A program made the translations under genes and the position numbers. Below the pieces are notes generated by a model that had not been told where the DNA came from, made no database searches, and saw only the letters and a list, made by a program, of their open reading frames with translations. 6,194 nt of DNA, from the NCBI GenBank assembly GCA_937914965.1, contig CALGIY010000210.1, forward strand, positions 1-6,194. The letters are read 5' to 3'. The DNA comes from an uncultured Thermoanaerobacteraceae bacterium. Lineage in GTDB: Bacteria; Bacillota; DSM-12270; Thermacetogeniales; Thermacetogeniaceae. Positions 1 to 6,194 of the stretch are shown one piece after another. The stretch's first letter is position 1, and each line of letters starts with the position of its first letter.

Positions 1-372
1 TTTATTCGGCTTATATCCTTTTGCAAACCATAGAAACTCTCCTGCAGTAATTCTTTTTTTATTGATAACAGATAGAATATAGCTGGGGTCTATTCCGAGA
101 GCTTCACTTGCTGCATAAATATTTTCATAACTGGCAACAAAATTACCATCAACCGTATATTGGCTCACCGGTTGCTGAAAGTTCCTCTTTTTCCCCCTGC
201 CTGCGTTCAGTACTTTATTACGTAATTCAATGGTTGTTACCTTTTCCAGATTGCTGAAATTTACGTTAAACCTATTTTCATCTTTAAAGGATATACGAAA
301 TGAAAGATCATCCATATCAAATTTTTCAACAAAATGATAATAGACTAAACGGGCTACCGACTTTCCATATAC
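1..372 (-). other. AT-rich foreign segment encoding a degenerate HNH-like region plus NUMOD1 domain
   Basis: Codons 210-333 of the chimeric frame resemble NUMOD-containing homing-endonuclease-type proteins. Residues 214-255 match the layout of an HNH core: [10 protein letters not shown] stands where HNH proteins have VHRLVAEAF, and [20 protein letters not shown] stands where they have VNHIDGNKLNNxxxNLEWVT. The position of the catalytic histidine is phenylalanine (F238), so cleavage activity is doubtful. Residues 277-325 fit NUMOD1, from [15 protein letters not shown] through the helix-turn-helix-like AASEALGI and [15 protein letters not shown] to EFLWF. A lysine-rich tail (KGYKPNK) reaches the edge. 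GC is about 35 %, against about 54 % in the adjacent leuC part. Such proteins usually begin with further residues before the HNH-like block, so the N-terminus of this protein also seems to be missing and replaced by LeuC. Confidence 0.7.
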
Positions 373-999
373 TCTTCCTTCAACAGAAAGGTTGGCAATA
401 GCCTCCCCGACAAACTCCATGGAACGGTAGCGAGCACCATCAACCCCAATATCTCCAATGGTGTAGAGGATCAGGTCCTTACCCCCTACCCAGGGGGCCA
501 GCTGCCCATGAAAAATAAACTTCATACTCTCGGGCACCTTAAACCAGCATTCACCAAGAGCCATTCCCGCAGCGAGGTCTGTACTCCCCACACCTGTAGA
601 AAAGGCACCTAATGCCCCGTAAGTACAGGTGTGTGAGTCCGCTCCAATAATCAGGTCGCCAGGGAGCACTAATCCCTGCTCGGGAAGCAGGCAGTGCTCG
701 ATCCCCATCCTGCCTACTTCAAAGAAATTAGTAAGCTGAAACCTGCGGGCAAATTCCCGCACCATACTGCACTGTTCTGCAGACTTGATATCCTTATTGG
801 GCACGAAATGGTCCGGAACAAGCACCACCCGTTCGGGATCAAAGACATGGTCCTGCCCGAGTCTAGAGAATTCTTTGATCGCAACAGGGGCGGTAATGTC
901 ATTAGCCAGCACCAGATCCAATCGGCAGTTAATCAGATCCCCCGGTGTCACCTGTTTCTTTCCGGCGTGTGCTGCCAGGATTTTTTCAGTGATGGTCAT
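1..999 (-). CDS. leuC: Chimeric reading frame: N-terminal half of LeuC joined in frame to a NUMOD1 DNA-binding region (runs off left edge)
   Basis: This frame is open for 333 codons from ATG at 999 to the window edge, with no stop seen. Residues 1-209 are the start of the isopropylmalate dehydratase large subunit, which with LeuD interconverts 2- and 3-isopropylmalate through a [4Fe-4S] cluster in the cytosol. Visible family blocks are [13 protein letters not shown] at the start, [15 protein letters not shown] near 119-133, and [15 protein letters not shown] near 182-196. From residue 210 the protein is no longer LeuC and turns into an HNH-like and NUMOD1 region. A normal short-type LeuC is about 420 residues, and its three cluster cysteines lie in the missing C-terminal half, so this product should not be an active dehydratase. 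The start lies 2 bases after the leuA stop (TGA GT ATG) with only a weak GTGAG nearby, suggesting translational coupling. Identity of both halves is clear; whether the join is biological is not. Confidence 0.85.
   Translation of the reverse strand, partial: MTITEKILAAHAGKKQVTPGDLINCRLDLVLANDITAPVAIKEFSRLGQDHVFDPERVVLVPDHFVPNKDIKSAEQCSMVREFARRFQLTNFFEVGRMGIEHCLLPEQGLVLPGDLIIGADSHTCTYGALGAFSTGVGSTDLAAGMALGECWFKVPESMKFIFHGQLAPWVGGKDLILYTIGDIGVDGARYRSMEFVGEAIANLSVEGRVYGKSVARLVYYHFVEKFDMDDLSFRISFKDENRFNVNFSNLEKVTTIELRNKVLNAGRGKKRNFQQPVSQYTVDGNFVASYENIYAASEALGIDPSYILSVINKKRITAGEFLWFAKGYKPNK
373..999 (-). pseudogene. leuC: leuC 5' portion, codons 1-209 (truncated by the join)
   Basis: This is the genuine leuC part of the chimeric frame. 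It has about 54 % GC in the sampled stretch (421-600), like the rest of the operon. It ends at the sequence LSVEGR, which in LeuC proteins is normally followed by a block like MTxxNMAIEAG; that block is absent. The retained part covers the first aconitase-type domain region but none of the three cysteines that hold the iron-sulfur cluster. If the join is real, this copy is a broken gene and leucine synthesis would need an intact leuC elsewhere or removal of the insert. If the join is an assembly error, the true gene is probably intact and followed by leuD and leuB. I label it pseudogene only for the state seen here. Confidence 0.6.
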
Positions 1000-1001
1000 A
1001 C

Positions 1002-2531
1002 TCACAGGGCATCCCCCCCCACTTCCTGGATTACTTTATTCACTGCATTCAAGTAAGCTTTAACACTTGCCTCGATCACATCTGTACTGACCCCTCGCCC
1101 GATGAAATACCTACCTTCATATTTCACCCGCACCATCACTTCACCGAGAGCATCCTTTCCGCCGCTGATGGCATTCAGGTTGTAGTCAGTCAGAACCACA
1201 TGATGTGCACCTAGTATTTTATCAATCGCCTTATAAGCAGCATCCACAGGTCCGTCCCCACATGCTGCCTCTTCATGTTTCTGCCCGTTTCTCTTCAACC
1301 CTACAGTCGCTGTAGGAACCATACTCGTACCGCTGGAAAAATGGAGATAAAAGAGCTGATAAAGGTCACCAGAGATGCGGATCTCGTGCTTTACCAATGC
1401 CTCTAGATCGATGTCTGTAATCTCCTTCTTGCGGTCTGCCAGGTCCTTGAAGCGGGTAAAGGCTTTGTCCAGTTCTTCATCTGTAAGGCTGTAGCCAAGT
1501 TCTGCCAGTCGCTCTCTCAAGGCATGCCGCCCCGAGTGTTTACCCAGGACAATGTTGGTTTTGGGTAAACCAATCAACTCTGGATTCATAATCTCATAGG
1601 TTATGCGCTCTTTTAAAACACCATCCTGGTGGATCCCTGACTCATGTAGGAAGGCGTTTTTCCCTACTACAGCTTTATTGGCCTGCACCTGCATCCCGGT
1701 CAGGGAACTCACCAACCTGCTGGTGCGGTAGATTTCATTACACTTGATCCCTGTTGCCCGGTCGTAAAACCCTCGCTTGGTGTAAAGCGCCATGACAATC
1801 TCTTCTAAAGATGCATTACCAGCCCGCTCACCCAATCCATTAACAGCACACTCCACTTGATTCGCACCAGCCCTGACTGCTGCCAAGGAATTGGCAACTG
1901 CCAGGCCCAGGTCATTGTGGCAGTGAACACTCAGGATTACCTGGTCAATATGCTTAACCTTCTGGCGTATTGTAGCGATAAATTCACCAAACTCATTAGG
2001 AACAGCATAGCCAACGGTATCTGGTATGTTGATCACTGTTGCACCAGCCTCAATAGCAGCTTCCACCACCTCACAGAGGTAGTTGATATCGCTTCGGGAT
2101 GCATCTTCAGCAGAAAACTCCACATCCTGTGTGTATCCTTTGGCATGCTCAACCGCTGCCGCCGCCAGTTTCAAAACCTCTTCCCTGCTCTTTTGCAGCT
2201 TATACATCAAATGGATATCTGATGTGGCAATAAAGGTGTGGATCAACGGTCGCTCGGCCTCTTTCAAAGCCTCAAAGGCCCGGTCAATATCTTTGAAATT
2301 CGCTCGGGCCAAAGCACAGATCACCGGACCCTGCACCTCCCGGGCAATAGCCTGCACAGCCTCAAAGTCACCAGGAGAGGCAATGGGAAATCCAGCCTCG
2401 ATCACATCTACATTGAGCTTTGCCAGCTGCCTGGCGATCTCCAGTTTTTCCCCGGTATTTAAACTTACTCCGGGAGATTGTTCACCATCCCGGAGTGTTG
2501 TATCAAAGATGTAAACCTTATCTCCCATCAT
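1002..2531 (-). CDS. leuA: 2-isopropylmalate synthase LeuA
   Basis: LeuA condenses acetyl-CoA with 2-oxoisovalerate to give 2-isopropylmalate, the committed step of leucine synthesis, in the cytosol. The 509-residue length is usual for the bacterial long form. The N-terminal TIM barrel shows [13 protein letters not shown] at 9-21 (metal ligand D10, R14), HCHNDLG at 203-209 (metal-binding H203 and H205) and [14 protein letters not shown] at 231-244. The linker carries HESGIHQDG at 296-304. The C-terminal LeuA dimer domain, where leucine normally feeds back, spans about 385-505 and includes [17 protein letters not shown]. Two ATG codons stand in tandem (2531 and 2528). The AAAGGTGA site overlapping the ilvC stop serves either, at 5 or 8 bases from AGGTG. 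The gene begins 4 bases after ilvC and ends 2 bases before leuC. The final codons contain a G8 run. Homocitrate or citramalate synthase are alternatives, but domain content and the leuC neighbour favour LeuA. Confidence 0.96.
   Translation of the reverse strand: MMGDKVYIFDTTLRDGEQSPGVSLNTGEKLEIARQLAKLNVDVIEAGFPIASPGDFEAVQAIAREVQGPVICALARANFKDIDRAFEALKEAERPLIHTFIATSDIHLMYKLQKSREEVLKLAAAAVEHAKGYTQDVEFSAEDASRSDINYLCEVVEAAIEAGATVINIPDTVGYAVPNEFGEFIATIRQKVKHIDQVILSVHCHNDLGLAVANSLAAVRAGANQVECAVNGLGERAGNASLEEIVMALYTKRGFYDRATGIKCNEIYRTSRLVSSLTGMQVQANKAVVGKNAFLHESGIHQDGVLKERITYEIMNPELIGLPKTNIVLGKHSGRHALRERLAELGYSLTDEELDKAFTRFKDLADRKKEITDIDLEALVKHEIRISGDLYQLFYLHFSSGTSMVPTATVGLKRNGQKHEEAACGDGPVDAAYKAIDKILGAHHVVLTDYNLNAISGGKDALGEVMVRVKYEGRYFIGRGVSTDVIEASVKAYLNAVNKVIQEVGGDAL
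1013..1020 (-). repeat. Homopolymer G8 tract in the 3' end of leuA
   Basis: Eight consecutive G (C on the plus strand) encode the end of Val and the Gly-Gly-Asp stretch of LeuA. The tract starts directly after AGGAAGT and ends 13 bases before the leuC ATG. Homopolymers of this length are prone to replication, transcription and sequencing slippage. Confidence 0.9.
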
Positions 2532-2535
2532 TAGT

Positions 2536-2544
2536 TCACCTTTT
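2536..2544 (-). promoter_or_regulatory. Ribosome binding site of leuA, overlapping the ilvC stop codon
   Basis: AAAAGGTGA contains the ilvC stop TGA and serves as the binding site for leuA. Distance from AGGTG is 5 bases to the first ATG (2531) and 8 to the second (2528), so both starts are plausible and would differ by one methionine. Confidence 0.75.
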
Positions 2545-3528
2545 CTTGAGCCAAGGCATCATCGCTCTGAGTTTGGAACCCACGGTCTCGATCAGGTGGT
2601 TTTTCTCCTTCTTCTGCACAGCATTGAAGAGTGGACGTCCTACCTGGTTTTCCAGCAGCCACTCCCTAGCAAAGGTCCCATCCTGAATCTCCGTTAAGAT
2701 ATCCTTCATCTCTTCCCTGGTGAAATCGTTGATAACCCTCTTCCCCCTGGTGAGGTCACCATACTCAGCGGTGTCGCTGATGGAGTAGCGCATGTTGCTG
2801 ATACCACCCTCATAGATCAGGTCGACAATCAGTTTCATCTCATGAAGGCACTCAAAGTAAGCAATCTCCGGCTGGTAGCCTGCTTCCACCAGGGTATCAA
2901 ACCCAGCCCGAATCAGTTCACTCACACCACCACAGAGCACCGCCTGTTCTCCGAAGAGGTCTGTTTCTGTTTCCTCTTTGAAGGTGGTCTCAATTACCCC
3001 AGCCCGGGTAGCCCCAATTCCCTTGGCATAAGCCAAAGCAGTATTCATGGCCTTGCCTGTAGCATCTTGCTCTATCGCTACCAGGGAAGGAACCCCGGCA
3101 CCATCCTCGTACATCCGCCGTACCAAATGCCCGGGACCCTTAGGAGCCACCATAAATACATCGACATCTGGCGGAGGAACGATCTGGCCGAAGTGAATAT
3201 TGAATCCATGTGAAAACACGAGAGCCTTGCCAGGCTTCATATGAGGGGCAATGCTGGAACGGTAAAGAGCTGCTTGCGTTTCATCTGGTACCAGCATTTG
3301 GATAACATCAGCGTTCTTCGCCGCATCCTCTGCGATCAAGGGCTCGAAACCAGCAGCTTCCGCTCTCTTCCAGTTCTCAGAGCCAGGGATATCGGACACC
3401 ACAACCTTGACACCGCTGTCCCTCAGGTTCTGGGACTGAGCATGCCCCTGGCTTCCGAATCCGATCACGGCTACTGTTTTTCCATCGAGAAACTTGAGAT
3501 CTGCATCCTGTTCATAAAAGATTTTCAT
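2536..3528 (-). CDS. ilvC: Ketol-acid reductoisomerase IlvC, class I short form, probable NADH preference
   Basis: IlvC converts 2-acetolactate or 2-aceto-2-hydroxybutyrate to the dihydroxy acids by Mg-dependent alkyl migration and NAD(P)H reduction. At 330 residues it is the short class I enzyme. The Rossmann motif GFGSQGHA lies at 23-30. H107 and K130 are conserved active-site positions. The knotted C-terminal domain shows [10 protein letters not shown] at 186-195 (Mg ligands D190 and E194), ECLHE at 226-230 (E226, E230) and [10 protein letters not shown] at 249-258 (substrate-contact S251). The cofactor loop after beta-2 reads [12 protein letters not shown] (42-53). NADPH-type short enzymes usually have Arg near position 47 and Ser near 52; here these are I47 and N52, and D46 is acidic, which suggests NADH use. 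The start has AAAGGGAG upstream, 10 bases from ATG, and the gene follows ilvN by 18 bases. Confidence 0.97.
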   Translation of the reverse strand: MKIFYEQDADLKFLDGKTVAVIGFGSQGHAQSQNLRDSGVKVVVSDIPGSENWKRAEAAGFEPLIAEDAAKNADVIQMLVPDETQAALYRSSIAPHMKPGKALVFSHGFNIHFGQIVPPPDVDVFMVAPKGPGHLVRRMYEDGAGVPSLVAIEQDATGKAMNTALAYAKGIGATRAGVIETTFKEETETDLFGEQAVLCGGVSELIRAGFDTLVEAGYQPEIAYFECLHEMKLIVDLIYEGGISNMRYSISDTAEYGDLTRGKRVINDFTREEMKDILTEIQDGTFAREWLLENQVGRPLFNAVQKKEKNHLIETVGSKLRAMMPWLKKR

Positions 3529-3538
3529 TAGTTTAACG

Positions 3539-3546
3539 CTCCCTTT
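3539..3546 (-). promoter_or_regulatory. Ribosome binding site of ilvC
   Basis: AAAGGGAG follows the ilvN stop directly and ends 10 bases before the ilvC ATG. It occupies nearly half of the 18-base gap, the largest gap in the window, which leaves no room for a terminator. Confidence 0.75.
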
Positions 3547-4038
3547 CTATTCTTCTTCGTACTTGGGTCCCCGCACCATAGCAATTTTGCCGGTGCGTAC
3601 CAATTCTAGTATTCCAAATGGTTTGAGCGACTTTTCAATCGCCTTAATTTTACCCTCATCACCTGTACACTCAATGATCAGTGTGCTCTGGCCGATGTCT
3701 ACTATACGCGCCCGGAAGATATCAACGATCTGCATGATCTCCCCGCGAACCACTGGTTCAGCCTTGACCTTAATTAACATCAGTTCCCGGTCCACATGCT
3801 CATCATCTGTGATATCCCGCACTTCAATAACATCAACCAATTTATCAAGCTGCTTGACTACTTGTTCGATCACCTGATCATCACCATCGGCAACAATGGT
3901 CATACGGGAAACGTTCGGGTCATGAGTCTGGCCTACGGCCAAACTCTCGATATTGTAGCCCCGCCTGCTGAAGAGTCCAGCAACTCGGGTCAGAACACCT
4001 GGTTGATTTTCTACTAATACTGCAAGTATATGCCTCAT
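3547..4038 (-). CDS. ilvN: Acetolactate synthase small (regulatory) subunit IlvN/IlvH
   Basis: This is the regulatory partner of IlvB; it stimulates the catalytic subunit and carries valine feedback inhibition. At 163 residues it has the usual length of the long small subunit. The N-terminal ACT domain (about 1-75) starts [19 protein letters not shown]. It retains N11, G14 and N29, positions known from E. coli IlvH valine-resistant mutants to matter for valine binding, so valine-sensitive control is predicted. The C-terminal domain (about 80-158) shows RELMLIKVKA, the block FRARIVDIGQSTLIIECTGD, and ends near IAMVRG. The start codon overlaps the ilvB stop in ATGA, a classic coupling arrangement for equal subunit output. 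The ilvN and ilvH names are used interchangeably in Gram-positive bacteria. Confidence 0.96.
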   Translation of the reverse strand: MRHILAVLVENQPGVLTRVAGLFSRRGYNIESLAVGQTHDPNVSRMTIVADGDDQVIEQVVKQLDKLVDVIEVRDITDDEHVDRELMLIKVKAEPVVRGEIMQIVDIFRARIVDIGQSTLIIECTGDEGKIKAIEKSLKPFGILELVRTGKIAMVRGPKYEEE

Positions 4039-5711
4039 TTTCCTGCCCCCCCCATCATCTTTGTCAGGGACCCCCCAGGAGGAACCATGGGGTAGACATT
4101 TTCATCCTGGGATACCACGAAATCGATGATTACGGGTCCCGGGTGGTTAAACGCCTGCTCCAATACAGGCCGCACATCTTCCGGACGGTGTGCACGCAGC
4201 CCCTTAATCCCATATGCTGCTGCGAGTTTAACAAGATCAGGCACCGGGAGCAGCTCTGTCTGGGAATACCTCTTATTATGGAAGAGTTCCTGCCACTGCC
4301 GTACCATCCCCAGGTAACCATTATTCAGAATGGCAATTTTAACGGGGAGCTGGAACTGGACAATAGTGGCAAGTTCCTGCAGGTTCATTTGGAAACTACC
4401 ATCACCAGAGACATTGACCACTAACTCATTGGGAAGCCCTAACTGAGCACCCACAGCTGCCGGAAGCCCAAATCCCATGGTCCCTAGGCCGCCAGAGGAT
4501 ATGAAGCAGCGCGGCTTCATCACTTTATAGTACTGGGCAGCCCACATCTGGTTTTGCCCTACCTCGGTAGTGATCACTGCCTCCCCCTTGCTCAGTTCAC
4601 AGATCTGCTCAATCACATACTGGGGCTTAATCTCATCCCCATCCTGGGTATATGACAGGGGGTAATCCTTCTTCCAGGAAGCAATCTGCTGCAGCCATCT
4701 TTCAGTCTGAGGCACTTCAACCCGAGGCAGCAGTTCCTGCAGCACCATTTTGACATCACCATTCAAGGGATAATCCACATGTACATTTTTACCAATTTCA
4801 GCAATGTCGATATCAATATGGACCACCTTGGCATGGGGTGCAAAAGTGTCGAGGCTGCCTGTCACCCGATCATCAAAGCGGGCACCCACAGCAATAACCA
4901 AATCACTATGTGAAATGGCATAGTTGGCACAAACGGTACCGTGCATCCCCAGCATCCCCAGCGACAAAGGGTGATCCTCGGGAATAGACCCTTTACCCAT
5001 CAAAGTTGTGGTCACCGGAATGCACGCTTTTTCCGCAAGCTTTTGTAGATCATCTGCTGCCCCCGAGGAGATAACACCCCCACCAGCATAGATCACCGGC
5101 TGCCGGGAGAGCCCAATGGCTTTGACCGCCTGGTAAATCTGGGCGGCTTCCGGTTCTCCTGGAACATGGTATCCCCGGAAAGAAATCTGCTTGGGGTATG
5201 AATATTCTGCCAGTGTTGTCTGGATATCTTTAGGGAGATCGATCAAGACCGGGCCAGGCCTTCCCGTTGTGGCCAGGTGAAAAGCAGAACGAATAGTACA
5301 AGCCAGTTTGTTCACATCTCTGACCAGATAACTATGCTTGACAACAGGGAGAGTGATCCCGGTAATATCTGCCTCCTGGAAGGAATCACGTCCGATAGCA
5401 GGTAAGGCCACCTGCCCTGTAAAAGCCACCATGGGAATAGAGTCCATACAAGCAGTAGCGATACCCGTAACCAGGTTGGTTGCTCCAGGACCTGATGTAG
5501 CAATCACAACACCAGGCCTGCCTGTTGCTCGGGCATAACCATCCGCGGCATGGGCAGCAGCCTGTTCATGCCGAACCAGGATATGCTTGATCGATGAGTC
5601 ATACAGTTTATCATAAAGCGGGATCACAGCGCCCCCAGGATAACCGAAAATAATATCTACGCCTTCCTCTTCCAGGGCCTTAACAATGATCTCAGCACCG
5701 GTCAGCTTCAT
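4035..5711 (-). CDS. ilvB: Acetolactate synthase large (catalytic) subunit IlvB
   Basis: This ThDP, FAD and Mg enzyme joins two pyruvates into acetolactate, or pyruvate and 2-oxobutyrate into acetohydroxybutyrate, the first common step of valine and isoleucine synthesis. With start at 5711 it has 558 residues, normal for the family. The pyrimidine-binding domain shows [13 protein letters not shown] at 22-34 and [15 protein letters not shown] at 47-61, with ThDP-activating E49. The central FAD-type domain is about 190-330 ([10 protein letters not shown] at 276-285). The pyrophosphate domain carries SGDGSFQMN at 435-443 through [13 protein letters not shown] at 461-473, giving the GDG-NN metal motif (D437, N463/N464). 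W473 lies in the region linked to substrate and herbicide binding. The frame stays open upstream to 5861, but the extra 50 residues lie inside ilvD and do not look like the family; [10 protein letters not shown] is the typical start and has a strong binding site. Anabolic rather than catabolic AlsS is indicated by the adjacent ilvN. Confidence 0.96.
   Translation of the reverse strand: MKLTGAEIIVKALEEEGVDIIFGYPGGAVIPLYDKLYDSSIKHILVRHEQAAAHAADGYARATGRPGVVIATSGPGATNLVTGIATACMDSIPMVAFTGQVALPAIGRDSFQEADITGITLPVVKHSYLVRDVNKLACTIRSAFHLATTGRPGPVLIDLPKDIQTTLAEYSYPKQISFRGYHVPGEPEAAQIYQAVKAIGLSRQPVIYAGGGVISSGAADDLQKLAEKACIPVTTTLMGKGSIPEDHPLSLGMLGMHGTVCANYAISHSDLVIAVGARFDDRVTGSLDTFAPHAKVVHIDIDIAEIGKNVHVDYPLNGDVKMVLQELLPRVEVPQTERWLQQIASWKKDYPLSYTQDGDEIKPQYVIEQICELSKGEAVITTEVGQNQMWAAQYYKVMKPRCFISSGGLGTMGFGLPAAVGAQLGLPNELVVNVSGDGSFQMNLQELATIVQFQLPVKIAILNNGYLGMVRQWQELFHNKRYSQTELLPVPDLVKLAAAYGIKGLRAHRPEDVRPVLEQAFNHPGPVIIDFVVSQDENVYPMVPPGGSLTKMMGGAGK
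4039..4053 (-). promoter_or_regulatory. G-rich ribosome binding region of ilvN
   Basis: A run of eight G (4046-4053) followed by CAGGAAA precedes the ilvN ATG. AGGA alone is only 2 bases from ATG, closer than normal, while the G run is 7 bases away and could pair with the anti-Shine-Dalgarno pyrimidines using G-U pairs. The site lies in the last codons of ilvB, so coupling through the ATGA overlap is probably the main route of initiation. Confidence 0.5.
4046..4053 (-). repeat. Homopolymer G8 tract in the 3' end of ilvB
   Basis: Eight consecutive G in the codons for Met-Gly-Gly-Ala near the IlvB C-terminus, 7 bases before the ilvN start. It has the same length and nearly the same relation to a gene junction as the tract at the end of leuA. 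Confidence 0.9.
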
Positions 5712-6194
5712 CAGTTCTCCCCCTCTCCTTAGAACCATTGAGCAGCACTGCGCCTTTACTTGCCGAGGTAACAAGCCTTGCATAGCGGACAAGATACCCG
5801 GTCTTAACCTTAGGTTCGGGAGACAGCCACTCACCGCGCCTCCTCTCCAACTCCTGGTCATCTACCAGGAGATCCAGTTTGCGGGCGGGGATGTCGATGC
5901 TGATCAGATCCCCTTCTCTAACCAAAGCCAGCGGACCCCCTTCTGCAGCTTCCGGTGAAACGTGACCAATGGAGAGGCCGGAGGTGCCACCAGAGAAACG
6001 ACCGTCGGTGACCAGCGCACACGCTTTGCCGAGGCCCATCGATTTAAGGAAAGTCGTCGGGTAGAGCATTTCCTGCATCCCCGGCCCGCCTTTTGGCCCT
6101 TCGTAGCGGATTACGACCACGTCGCCTGCCACCACTTTGCCGCCGAGGATCGCGTCAACCGCCTCATCCTGGCTTTCATACACTTTGGCCGGGC
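5692..6194 (-). CDS. ilvD: Dihydroxyacid dehydratase IlvD, C-terminal 166 residues (5' end outside window)
   Basis: IlvD removes water from 2,3-dihydroxyisovalerate and its methylvalerate homologue, giving the 2-oxo acids for valine and isoleucine, and supplies the LeuA substrate. Only the last 166 codons are present; the frame enters from the right edge as [18 protein letters not shown], so the GTG at 6183 is an internal valine codon, not a start. Family blocks visible are [15 protein letters not shown] (29-43 of the fragment), [21 protein letters not shown] (62-82, with the serine of FSGG proposed as catalytic base in this family) and [15 protein letters not shown] (136-150). The iron-sulfur cysteines lie in the missing N-terminal part. 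The protein ends with about 16 extra residues, [16 protein letters not shown], whose codons contain the ilvB ribosome binding site and start. The stop is 20 bases inside ilvB. Confidence 0.95.
   Translation of the reverse strand, partial: PAKVYESQDEAVDAILGGKVVAGDVVVIRYEGPKGGPGMQEMLYPTTFLKSMGLGKACALVTDGRFSGGTSGLSIGHVSPEAAEGGPLALVREGDLISIDIPARKLDLLVDDQELERRRGEWLSPEPKVKTGYLVRYARLVTSASKGAVLLNGSKERGRTDEADRC
5717..5730 (-). promoter_or_regulatory. Ribosome binding site of ilvB (decides the start)
   Basis: The sequence AAGGAGAGGGGGAG lies directly upstream, with the GGGGGAG part 5 bases before ATG at 5711. It is within the last codons of ilvD. Its strength and spacing favour 5711 over the longer open frame reaching 5861. 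Confidence 0.85.

Noticed and set aside
1..372. Intein inserted in LeuC
   Set aside because: No nucleophile at the first insert residue and no N-terminal intein block; the sequence fits NUMOD1 and HNH-like regions instead. The downstream side is outside the window, so this is not absolute.
694..1063. Plus-strand open frames of 92-120 codons opposite leuC
   Set aside because: They are shadows of the leuC and leuA coding strand with no binding site or recognisable domain.
2083..2514. Plus-strand open frame of 143 codons opposite leuA
   Set aside because: It lies wholly inside the strongly conserved leuA barrel and has low-complexity, cysteine- and serine-rich sequence typical of an antisense shadow.
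2842..3531. Plus-strand open frames of 96-123 codons opposite ilvC
   Set aside because: Antisense shadows of a well-supported gene, with no supporting start signal or domain.
3529..3546. Possible terminator or attenuator between ilvN and ilvC
   Set aside because: The gap is only 18 bases, contains the ilvC binding site, and shows no hairpin followed by a T run.
5712..5861. Fifty-residue N-terminal extension of IlvB from an upstream start at 5861
   Set aside because: It lies inside ilvD in another frame, does not resemble any IlvB leader, and the start at 5711 has a strong binding site and the usual MKLTGAEI beginning.
6177..6183. GTG at 6183 as a start for a short independent protein
   Set aside because: The frame continues upstream as Pro-Ala-Lys, matching the IlvD consensus GPAKV, so this is the interior of a truncated ilvD.

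Overview
The window is a tightly packed branched-chain amino acid operon read entirely on the minus strand. In transcription order (right to left) it holds: the 3' end of ilvD (dihydroxyacid dehydratase), ilvB (acetolactate synthase catalytic subunit), ilvN (its regulatory subunit), ilvC (ketol-acid reductoisomerase), leuA (2-isopropylmalate synthase) and the first half of leuC (isopropylmalate dehydratase large subunit). No intergenic gap exceeds 18 bases. ilvD overlaps ilvB by 20 bases, ilvB and ilvN share ATGA, and leuA and leuC are 2 bases apart. There is no room for internal terminators, and I saw no promoter, T-box, tRNA, IS element or CRISPR. The operon promoter should lie beyond the right edge.

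The gene order, strong purine-rich ribosome binding sites, GC of about 50-55 % and short class I IlvC suggest a Gram-positive-type anaerobe of the Clostridia (Syntrophomonas, Desulfotomaculum or Pelotomaculum-like). This is inference from general family knowledge, not a database result. Together the genes make valine, isoleucine and leucine precursors. IlvBN forms acetolactate or acetohydroxybutyrate, IlvC isomerises and reduces it, and IlvD dehydrates the diol to the 2-oxo acid. LeuA then condenses 2-oxoisovalerate with acetyl-CoA, and LeuC (with LeuD, not in the window) isomerises the product.

The striking part is the left 372 bases. LeuC reads normally to residue 209 and then, without a stop or frameshift, becomes an unrelated AT-rich sequence of at least 124 codons. 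That sequence encodes an HNH-like fold with its histidine replaced, followed by a NUMOD1-type DNA-binding domain as found in homing endonucleases. The LeuC half that should carry the iron-sulfur cysteines is absent. This is either a real gene fusion or invasion by a homing-endonuclease-type element, or a chimeric assembly; the window alone cannot decide.

Two further points deserve attention. The IlvC cofactor loop carries an aspartate and lacks the usual arginine and serine, which predicts NADH preference. Two G8 tracts sit at the leuA/leuC and ilvB/ilvN junctions, and in both a single backward slip would fuse the two proteins in frame.
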